A stretch of DNA of 46,828 nucleotides, taken from the NCBI RefSeq assembly GCF_000400505.1, contig NZ_CM001857.1, forward strand, positions 801,674-848,501. The letters are read 5' to 3'. The first letter of the stretch is position 1; every line of letters begins with the position of its first letter. The notes below the pieces were generated by a model that was given only the letters and a program-made list of their open reading frames with translations, did no database searches and had not been told where the DNA came from. The stretch is from Musicola paradisiaca NCPPB 2511 (GTDB lineage Bacteria > Pseudomonadota > Gammaproteobacteria > Enterobacterales > Enterobacteriaceae). Made by a program: the position numbers and the translations under genes. Shown one piece after another: positions 40,464 to 46,828 of this stretch.

Positions 40464-41249
40464 ATGTCCCGTTTTGAACAACGTTACCACCAGATGGTGG
40501 TCTGGCTGGTGTTGCTGATCCTGATGTTGCCGCTGCTCGCCACACTGGGCTACGCGCTGGCCACCGAGTGGGGCGCCACCATTCTGCCGCGTGGCCTGAC
40601 GTTGCGCTGGTTTCTGGAACTGTGGCGCGATCCGCGCTTTCTGGTCTCCCTCGGCCACTCGATGCTGATCTGCTTCGGCGCGCTGCTGTTTTCGCTGCTA
40701 CTGGTACTGCCCGCCATGTTCGTTATCGCCTGGGCGTTCCCGCGGCTGGATGCGCTGATGAACGTATTGATCCTGCTGCCGTTTTCTGTGCCGCCGGTGG
40801 TCTCTTCCGTTGGGCTGCTGCAAATGTACGCCTCCGGGCCGGTGGCGATCACCGGAACGCCGTGGATCCTGATCGGCTGCTATTTCACCATCGCGTTGCC
40901 GTTCATTTACCGCGCCATCGCCAACAATATGCAGGCGATCAATTTGCAGGAACTGCTGGATGCCGCCCATCTGCTGGGAGCCAGCACTTGGCGGGCGGCG
41001 TGGCTGGTGGTGCTGCCCAACCTGCGCCAGGGCGTGATGATCGCGGTGTTGTTGTCATTCTCGTTCCTGATCGGCGAGTTCGTCTTCGCCAATCTGCTGG
41101 CGGGCACCAACTATGAAACGCTACAGGTCTACCTCTACAACAAACGCAACGACAGCGGGCACTTTACCAGCGCGCTGGTGATCTCCTATTTCCTGGTGGT
41201 GCTGCTCGTCACCTGGTTGTCCAATTACCTGAACCGAGGGAAACGTTGA
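40464..41249 (+). CDS. ABC importer permease, second subunit
   Basis: A 261-residue inner-membrane protein with about six helices. The EAA loop reads LQELLDAAHLLGASTWRAAWLVVLPNLRQG. Both permeases resemble those of the phosphonate (PhnU/PhnV), iron and polyamine importers. It starts 35 bases after the first permease, with GGAGG before the ATG, and ends one base before the ATPase start codon. Confidence 0.92.
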   Translation: MSRFEQRYHQMVVWLVLLILMLPLLATLGYALATEWGATILPRGLTLRWFLELWRDPRFLVSLGHSMLICFGALLFSLLLVLPAMFVIAWAFPRLDALMNVLILLPFSVPPVVSSVGLLQMYASGPVAITGTPWILIGCYFTIALPFIYRAIANNMQAINLQELLDAAHLLGASTWRAAWLVVLPNLRQGVMIAVLLSFSFLIGEFVFANLLAGTNYETLQVYLYNKRNDSGHFTSALVISYFLVVLLVTWLSNYLNRGKR

Positions 41250-41250
41250 T

Positions 41251-42243
41251 ATGGCCTACCTTGACGTCAAAAATCTCAATAAACATTACGGGCCGACCCG
41301 GGTTTTTCACGATATCCATTTTTCAGCGGACGAAGGGGAGTTCGTCACCCTGCTGGGGCCAAGCGGTTGCGGTAAGTCCACGCTGCTGCGCTGTCTGGCG
41401 GGGTTGACGTCGGTGGACAGCGGGCAAATCCTGTTGCAGGGCACCGACATCGTGCCGCTGTCGCCGCAAAAGCGCGATATCGGCATGGTGTTCCAGAACT
41501 ACGCGCTGTTTCCCAACATGACGGTGGAGGGCAACGTGGCGTTCGGCCTGAAGATGCAAAAACTGGGGGCGGAGGCGGTTCGTCAGCGTGTCGCCGAGGT
41601 GCTGGCGCTGGTGGAACTGGGGGAATACGCCCGCCGTTACCCGCATCAACTGTCCGGCGGGCAGTGTCAGCGCGTGGCGCTGGCGCGTTCGCTCGTGACC
41701 CGCCCACGCCTGCTGCTGCTTGATGAGCCGCTGTCGGCGCTGGATGCCCGCATCCGCCGGCATCTGCGCGAGCAGATTCGCCGCATTCAGCAGGAACTGA
41801 ATCTGACGGCGATATTCGTCACCCACGATCAGGAAGAAGCGCTGACCATGTCGGATCGTATCGTTCTGATGAATAAAGGCGAAATCGTACAGAACGGCGA
41901 TGCCGAAGCGCTCTACACCCAGCCCGCCAACCTGTTTGCGGCCAGTTTTATCGGCAGTTACAACCTGTTGAGCCCGGAAGAAGCGATGCAACTGACCGGC
42001 GAGCGCTATGCCGGGCAGGTAGCGTTGCGGCCGGAGTCGATTCTGCTGTGCGCGCCGGAACAGGGGATGCCGGGGGAGGTGCTCAGCCACAGCCTGCTGG
42101 GAAACGTGGTGCGTTACCGGGTGCGGGTGAACGGTATCGAACTGTCGGTGGACGAGCTTAACCGATCGGTGGCGGGCCTGTACCCGGACGGCGGCCGCGT
42201 CGGTGTGCAGATTGATGCGAGTGTGCTGCGCGAAGTGGCCTGA
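41251..42243 (+). CDS. ABC importer ATPase subunit
   Basis: A 330-residue cytoplasmic ATPase powering the importer. Walker A GPSGCGKST is at 36-44, the Q-loop in VFQNYALFPNM, signature LSGGQ at 134-138, Walker B LLLLDEP at 154-160, and the H-loop in FVTHDQEEALTMSD. A C-terminal TOBE-type domain (about 240-330) suggests the CUT1/Fe/polyamine/2-AEP subgroup. The start follows the permease stop by a single base, so the genes are translationally coupled. Confidence 0.94.
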   Translation: MAYLDVKNLNKHYGPTRVFHDIHFSADEGEFVTLLGPSGCGKSTLLRCLAGLTSVDSGQILLQGTDIVPLSPQKRDIGMVFQNYALFPNMTVEGNVAFGLKMQKLGAEAVRQRVAEVLALVELGEYARRYPHQLSGGQCQRVALARSLVTRPRLLLLDEPLSALDARIRRHLREQIRRIQQELNLTAIFVTHDQEEALTMSDRIVLMNKGEIVQNGDAEALYTQPANLFAASFIGSYNLLSPEEAMQLTGERYAGQVALRPESILLCAPEQGMPGEVLSHSLLGNVVRYRVRVNGIELSVDELNRSVAGLYPDGGRVGVQIDASVLREVA

Positions 42244-42264
42244 TCGGCGAGGGAGGTGAACCGG

Positions 42265-43977
42265 ATGTTGACGCTGCTTAACCTGCTTTCCGCCGTGGCG
42301 TTGCTGGTATGGGGCACCCATATTGTACGCAGCGGCATCATGCGTGTGTTCGGCGCGTCGCTGCGGCGGGTGCTGGGGCATGGCATGGCGCAGCGGTGGC
42401 TGGCGTTTCTGTCCGGCGTCGGCGTCACCGCACTGGTTCAGAGCAGCAATGCCACCACCCTGCTGGTGACGTCGTTCGTCGCCCAGAATCTGGTGGGGCT
42501 TTCGTCGGCGTTGGTGGTGATTTTGGGCGCGGATGTCGGCACCGCGCTGATGGCGCGCCTGCTGACCTTCGATCTTTCCTGGTTATCGCCGTTGTTGTTG
42601 GTGGTCGGCGTCAGCCTGTTTCTCGGCCGCAAGACCAGCCGTGCCGGGCAACTGGGGCGGGTCGGCATCGGCCTGGGGCTGATTTTGCTGGCGCTGCAAC
42701 TGATTGTCGCGGCCACACACCCCATCACGCAGGCCGCCGGGGTCAAGGTACTGTTCTCGTCCCTGACCGGCGACGTCATGCTGGATGCGTTGCTGGGCGC
42801 GCTGTTCGCGGTGATCGGCTATTCCAGTTTGGCGGCGGTGCTGCTGACCGCCACACTGACCGCGTCCGGGGTGATTTCCTTTCAGGTGGCGTTGTGCCTG
42901 GTGGTCGGCGCCAACCTTGGCAGCGGGCTGTTGGCGATGATCAACAGCAGCGCCATGAATGAAGCCGCACGCCGGGTGGCGTTGGGCGGGCTGTTGTTCA
43001 AACTGGCGGGGGGCCTGCTGGTGCTGCCGTGGATCCCGGCGCTGGCGAATCGATTGGCGCAGTTTCCGTTGTCGGTAGAAGATCTGACGATCTTTTTCCA
43101 TCTGTTCTACAACCTGTTGCGCTGCCTGCTGATGCTGCCGTTTGTCGGCCCGATGGCCCGGTTATGCCAGCGGTTGATCGCCGATGCGCCGCCGCAGGAA
43201 GGCGGCATGAAACCGCGCCATTTGGATGCCGGTGTACTGGACAGCCCTGCGCTGGCGCTGGCCAACGCGGTACGCGAGACACTGCGCATGGGCGATGTAT
43301 TGGAGCGGATGCTGCATCACTTTGAGCGGCTGATCCATGGCGCGGGGCGGGAAGAGAAGGCGGTGCGCCGCCTCGATGACGACGTGGATGTGCTCTACAA
43401 CGCCATCAAACTCTATCTGGCCCGTATGCCGAAAGATGATCTGTCCGCGGCGGACGCGCGTCGCTGGGCGGAGGTGATCGAAACCGCGCTCAACCTTGAG
43501 CAGGCGGGGGACGTCATCGAACGGATGAGCGGCGATGTGGCAGGGAAATCGGTGGCCGCCCGCCGCGCGTTTTCGCCGCAGGGGCGTAAAGAGCTGGAGA
43601 CTCTGCTGGCGCAACTGCACGAACAACTGCGGCTGTCGCTGTCGGTGTTTTTGTCGCGGGATGTGGAGAGCGCGCGTCTGCTGCGTCGCGCCAAGCACCG
43701 TTTCAACCTGCGAACCCGACGTTATGCCTACGCCCACGTAGAGCGGCTGCATCAGCGCAATCCGCAAAGCATGGAAACCAGTTCGCTGCACCTGGAACTG
43801 CTGGGGGATATGCGGCGGCTCAACTCGCTGTTTTGCGCGCTGGCCTACAGCGTGCTGGAATCGCAGGGCGAGGCGCCGTCCCCGGAGGACGCCGTCACGC
43901 CGCCGGCAATGGCTAAGCCAGACACTGTTGCAGACGGGCGGGAAATGCCGCCGCGAACTGCGCCAGCTGGTCGGTGA
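42265..43977 (+). CDS. yjbB: Na/Pi cotransporter family protein, YjbB type
   Basis: About 570 residues, a close counterpart of E. coli YjbB along the whole membrane part: MLTLLNLLSAVALLVWGTHIVRSG, GVTALVQSSNATTLLVTSFVAQNL and GANLGSGLLAMINSSA (the two QSS-type repeats). The C-terminal half is PhoU-like (LANAVRETLRMGDVLERML, DDDVDVLYNAIKLYLARMPK). The E. coli protein promotes phosphate efflux when overproduced. I start at 42265 because GGGAGG precedes it at suitable distance and the E. coli protein begins there; an ATG at 42256 is possible. It lies 21 bases after the ATPase, in the importer operon. Its last 65 bases overlap the end of lysR on the other strand, and the C-terminal tail is Pro/Ala-rich. 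Confidence 0.93.
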   Translation: MLTLLNLLSAVALLVWGTHIVRSGIMRVFGASLRRVLGHGMAQRWLAFLSGVGVTALVQSSNATTLLVTSFVAQNLVGLSSALVVILGADVGTALMARLLTFDLSWLSPLLLVVGVSLFLGRKTSRAGQLGRVGIGLGLILLALQLIVAATHPITQAAGVKVLFSSLTGDVMLDALLGALFAVIGYSSLAAVLLTATLTASGVISFQVALCLVVGANLGSGLLAMINSSAMNEAARRVALGGLLFKLAGGLLVLPWIPALANRLAQFPLSVEDLTIFFHLFYNLLRCLLMLPFVGPMARLCQRLIADAPPQEGGMKPRHLDAGVLDSPALALANAVRETLRMGDVLERMLHHFERLIHGAGREEKAVRRLDDDVDVLYNAIKLYLARMPKDDLSAADARRWAEVIETALNLEQAGDVIERMSGDVAGKSVAARRAFSPQGRKELETLLAQLHEQLRLSLSVFLSRDVESARLLRRAKHRFNLRTRRYAYAHVERLHQRNPQSMETSSLHLELLGDMRRLNSLFCALAYSVLESQGEAPSPEDAVTPPAMAKPDTVADGREMPPRTAPAGR

Positions 43978-44833
43978 ACCGTTCGACCAGCGATGACGCC
44001 GGGCGATGCAGCGGGCGGATCAAACTGACGGTGAACGGGACGTCGATACTCAAGCGCCGCACCACCACGCCGTCGCCGGCATAATCCACCGCGGTCAACG
44101 GGTTGACGATCGACACCCCCACCCCGGCGCGCACCATGGCGCACACTGAGGCGGCGCTGTGGGTTTCCACCACCATGCGCCGGGCGACCCGACGTTCCTG
44201 AAACAGATGATCCAGCAACTGTCGGTAACTGTCGGCGCTGGAGAGGCTGATAAACGGCTGGTCGCGAAAATCCTCCGGCGTCAGCGTCTGCTTGCCCGCC
44301 AGCGGGTGTCCTGTCGGCAATACGCACACTTCATTGAGCTGCATCAGCGTCTGCCGTTCGGTGCCGGCCGGCGTGGTGATGGTTTCGGTCAGCCCCAGAT
44401 CGTGGCGTTGGGCGGACAGCCACTCCTCCAGCAGCGGCGACTCCTGCGGGACAATATGCAGATTCAACGCGGGATAATGTTCCAATAACGGTCGGCAGAC
44501 CGCAGGCAGCAGCGACTGGGAGAACACCGGCAGACAGGCGATGGAGAACTGGGCCTGACGGTAGTGGCGGATGTCTTCCGCCGCGCTGACGATGCGATCC
44601 AGCCCGTAATAGGAACGCTGTACTTCTTCAAACAGCAGCAACCCCTGGGCGGTGGGATGCAGACGACCGCGCACGCGCTCGAACAACGGGATCTGTACCT
44701 GATGTTCGAAACGCGCCAACTCCCGGCTGACGGTGGGTTGCGAGGTGTTAAGCAGGCTGGCGGCTTCCGTCAGGTTGCCGGTGGTCATCACCGCGTGAAA
44801 AACCTCAATATGGCGCAGGGAGACAGCGGTCAT
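43913..44833 (-). CDS. lysR: LysR, transcriptional activator of lysA
   Basis: LysR, about 306 residues, the founding member of the LTTR family, activates lysA when diaminopimelate is available and represses itself. The N-terminal helix-turn-helix is near-identical to E. coli: LRHIEVFHAVMTTGNLTEAASLLNTSQPTVSRELARFE. Further shared runs include RVRGRLHPTAQGLLLFEEVQRS, QESPLLEEWLSAQRHDLGLTET and VETHSAASVCAMVRAGVG. The start MTAVSLRHIE at 44833 is chosen from the E. coli N-terminus; a longer frame upstream reads into the promoter. It diverges from lysA. Confidence 0.96.
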   Translation of the reverse strand: MTAVSLRHIEVFHAVMTTGNLTEAASLLNTSQPTVSRELARFEHQVQIPLFERVRGRLHPTAQGLLLFEEVQRSYYGLDRIVSAAEDIRHYRQAQFSIACLPVFSQSLLPAVCRPLLEHYPALNLHIVPQESPLLEEWLSAQRHDLGLTETITTPAGTERQTLMQLNEVCVLPTGHPLAGKQTLTPEDFRDQPFISLSSADSYRQLLDHLFQERRVARRMVVETHSAASVCAMVRAGVGVSIVNPLTAVDYAGDGVVVRRLSIDVPFTVSLIRPLHRPASSLVERFTDQLAQFAAAFPARLQQCLA

Positions 44834-44947
44834 AGGCGGTTTATTCCATATCAAAAATGAATAGAGTCTGCGAAAAAGGATATTGGAATTATAGCCTGCG
44901 GGCCAGCACAATGCCGACATCTTCATTAACGTCCCGGTAATCTATCC
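44834..44947. promoter_or_regulatory. lysR-lysA divergent control region
   Basis: The 114-base spacer separates the divergent starts of lysR and lysA. An inverted repeat TATTC-N12-GAATA (44842-44846 and 44859-44863) close to the lysR start is a reasonable LysR-type binding candidate. The assignment rests on position and symmetry only. Confidence 0.5.
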
Positions 44948-46210
44948 ATGCCACATGATCTGAATGACCTTTCCCATGCGTTGAACGCGCAAAGCCTGCG
45001 GGCGTTGCCGGCGGAGTTTGGCTGCCCGGTGTGGGCTTACGATGCGCAAACCATCATTGACCGCATCGAACAGCTGCGTCAGTTCGATACCATCCGTTTC
45101 GCCCAAAAGGCCTGCTCCAATATCCATATTCTGCGGCTGATGCGTCAGCAGGGCGTGAAGGTGGATTCGGTATCGCTGGGCGAGATCGAGCGTGCGCTGG
45201 CAGCCGGGTTCGTGCCGGGCAGCGCTGATCATGAGATCGTGTTTACCGCCGATGTGTTGGATCGCGCCACGTTGCAGCGCGTGCATGAGCTGCATATCCC
45301 GGTCAACGCCGGTTCGGTGGATATGCTGAGCCAGCTCGGCGCGGCGTCGCCGGGCCATGCAGTGTGGCTGCGCGTCAACCCGGGTTTCGGTCACGGCCAT
45401 AGCCAGAAGACCAACACCGGCGGCGAAAACAGCAAACACGGCATCTGGTATGCCGATTTGCCGCTGGCGCTGGCGGAGATCCAGCGTTATCAGCTGAAAC
45501 TGGTGGGCATTCATATGCATATCGGCTCCGGCGTGGACTACGGCCATCTGGAACAGGTGTGCGACGCGATGGTGAACCAGGTGATTGCCTTCGGGCAGGA
45601 TCTGACGGCGATTTCCGCCGGCGGCGGGCTGTCTATCCCGTATCACCACGACGGCGAGCGTATCGATACCCGCCACTATTACGGGCTGTGGCATCAGGCG
45701 CGGGAACGTATTGCCGCCCATCTGGGCCATGCGGTGACGCTGGAAATCGAACCGGGGCGTTTTCTGGTGGCGGAAGCCGGCGTGCTGGTGGCGGAAGTGC
45801 GGGCGGTGAAAGACATGGGCAGCCGCCATTTCGTGCTGGTGGATGCCGGGTTTAACGACCTGATGCGCCCGGCGATGTACGGCAGTTATCACCATATTAC
45901 GCTGCTGGCCGGCGATGGCCGCGACCTGACGACGGCCGCGCGTCGCGATACGGTGGTCGCCGGCCCGCTGTGCGAATCCGGCGACGTGTTCACCCAGCAG
46001 GCGGGCGGCGGTGTGGAAACCCTTGCGCTGCCGGACGCCCGTGTCGGCGACTATCTGGTGTTTCATGATACCGGCGCTTACGGCGCGTCGATGTCGTCCA
46101 ACTACAACAGCCGCCCGCTGTTGCCGGAAGTGCTGTTCGAACAGGGCAAACCGCGCCTGATCCGCCGTCGTCAAACGCTCGACGAACTGCTGGCGCTGGA
46201 GCGGTTGTAA
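44948..46210 (+). CDS. lysA: diaminopimelate decarboxylase
   Basis: LysA, 420 residues, a PLP enzyme that decarboxylates meso-diaminopimelate to L-lysine, the final step of lysine synthesis. Lys54 in RFAQKACSNIHIL binds PLP; HMHIGSGVDY, SAGGGLSIPYH, EIEPGRFLVAEAG and the substrate-binding GPLCESGDVF are all present. The length matches the E. coli enzyme. It is divergent from its activator lysR and converges with the LacI-family gene downstream. Confidence 0.97.
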   Translation: MPHDLNDLSHALNAQSLRALPAEFGCPVWAYDAQTIIDRIEQLRQFDTIRFAQKACSNIHILRLMRQQGVKVDSVSLGEIERALAAGFVPGSADHEIVFTADVLDRATLQRVHELHIPVNAGSVDMLSQLGAASPGHAVWLRVNPGFGHGHSQKTNTGGENSKHGIWYADLPLALAEIQRYQLKLVGIHMHIGSGVDYGHLEQVCDAMVNQVIAFGQDLTAISAGGGLSIPYHHDGERIDTRHYYGLWHQARERIAAHLGHAVTLEIEPGRFLVAEAGVLVAEVRAVKDMGSRHFVLVDAGFNDLMRPAMYGSYHHITLLAGDGRDLTTAARRDTVVAGPLCESGDVFTQQAGGGVETLALPDARVGDYLVFHDTGAYGASMSSNYNSRPLLPEVLFEQGKPRLIRRRQTLDELLALERL

Positions 46211-46228
46211 GCCTGTGCATGCCCGTCC

Positions 46229-46828
46229 TTAGCGGCGGGCATAAGGCCCCGGCATCACCGAGTCGCGCAGTTTCAGCTCGCCGGTGAACGGTTTGATGGG
46301 GCTGACCACTTGTTCCTCCACCAGTTTAAGCGCCTGCGTGATGGCGGCGCTGATCATCTCTTCAATCGGCAGATAGACCGTGGACAGTGACGGCGTCAGG
46401 TAGGCGGCGCTCGGTTCATCGTCGAAACCGAACAGCGAGACATCTTGCGGCAGCCGTTTCCCGGCTTCGGTCAACGCTTTCATGGCGCCGATGCACATAT
46501 CGTCATTGCAGGCAAACAGCGCGCTGAACGTGACGCCGTTCGCCAGCAGTTCACGGGCGGCGCGGTAGCCGCCGGAGACCAGACTGTCGCCGTTGGCGAC
46601 GCGCTGCGGTGCATACGGAATGCGATGCTCGTCCAGCGCCTGCTGGTACCCTGCCAGCCGCGCCTGCGCGGTGGGGGTGCCGATCGGCCCGGTAATGCAG
46701 GCGATATCGCGGTGCCCTTGTGCGATCAGATAGACCACTACCTGATAGGCCGCCTGCTGCTGTTCAAAGTAGACGCAACGTTCCCGCGCCATCGGCAACT
46801 GATGGTTCAGCACAATCAGCGGACGGTG
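46229..46828 (-). CDS. LacI/GalR-family transcriptional repressor, N-terminus outside the window
   Basis: About 199 C-terminal residues of a LacI-family regulator. The effector domain shows VVYLIAQGHRDIACITGP, ARLAGYQQALDEHRI, FSALFACNDDMCIGAMKAL and the family signature PQDVSLFGFDDEPSAAYLTPSLSTVYLPIEEM. The DNA-binding domain would be beyond 46828; the frame is open to the edge, so it is cut rather than degenerate. E. coli has galR beside lysA, so GalR is the positional candidate, but the C-terminus is not close enough to E. coli GalR for me to name it. The effector sugar is unknown. Confidence 0.88.
   Translation of the reverse strand, partial: HRPLIVLNHQLPMARERCVYFEQQQAAYQVVVYLIAQGHRDIACITGPIGTPTAQARLAGYQQALDEHRIPYAPQRVANGDSLVSGGYRAARELLANGVTFSALFACNDDMCIGAMKALTEAGKRLPQDVSLFGFDDEPSAAYLTPSLSTVYLPIEEMISAAITQALKLVEEQVVSPIKPFTGELKLRDSVMPGPYARR

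Noticed and set aside
46219-46242. Hairpin ATGCCCG / CGGGCAT between lysA and the LacI-family gene as a terminator
   Set aside because: The right arm lies inside the regulator's last codons and no T tract follows in either direction.

Overview
The window looks like a chromosomal segment of an enterobacterium of the soft-rot group (Pectobacteriaceae; Dickeya is my best guess). TyrB, Alr, DnaB, QorA, PspG, DusA, UvrA, SSB, YjbB, LysR and LysA are all clearly enterobacterial. The order uvrA/ssb ... yjbQ ... tyrB, alr, dnaB, qorA, pspG, dusA is an expanded version of the E. coli ssb-uvrA to dusA region. The genus is inferred from gene content and remembered sequence, not from a search.

Layout. 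1-4231: end of a flavin reductase-like gene, then a complete 2.6 kb group II intron (816-3402) lying between the ssb stop codon and the ssb terminator, then ssb, divergent from uvrA across a LexA box. 4232-11845: uvrA, yjbQ, a membrane diguanylate cyclase and a methyl-accepting chemotaxis protein. 11975-26976: a complete type I-F CRISPR-Cas locus. The operon cas1, cas2-3, csy1, csy2, csy3, csy4 (minus strand) is flanked by two large arrays pointing outward: array 1 (44 repeats, minus) and array 2 (62 repeats, plus, with decayed remnants beyond). 27064-31307: tyrB, a YitT-type membrane protein, an Lrp/AsnC regulator, a periplasmic cyclohexadienyl dehydratase (PheC-like) and a small DUF1471 protein. 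31412-36691: alr, dnaB, qorA, pspG, dusA. 36780-43977: a GntR/UTRA regulator divergent from a binding-protein ABC importer operon that also encodes an alkaline-phosphatase-superfamily hydrolase and a YjbB-type Na/Pi transporter. 43913-46828: lysR, lysA and a partial LacI-family repressor.

How the parts work together. In the CRISPR locus Cas1 and Cas2-3 acquire spacers and degrade targets, Csy1-Csy2-Csy3 form the surveillance complex, and Csy4 cuts the repeat RNA. Both leaders carry a perfect-consensus IHF site inside an inverted-repeat module set 60-61 bp from the first repeat. The arrays share one identical spacer, array 2 holds one spacer twice, and one array 1 repeat has the array 2 sequence. 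The 36.8-44.0 kb cluster reads as regulated import of a phosphorus-containing organic compound, its hydrolysis in the cytoplasm, and phosphate handling by YjbB.

The most anomalous point is the start of dnaB. The only plausible ATG is out of frame by one base at a run of seven A that forms an A AAA AAC heptamer in the phase needed for -1 slippage. A sequencing or assembly indel is the simplest explanation and must be excluded first.
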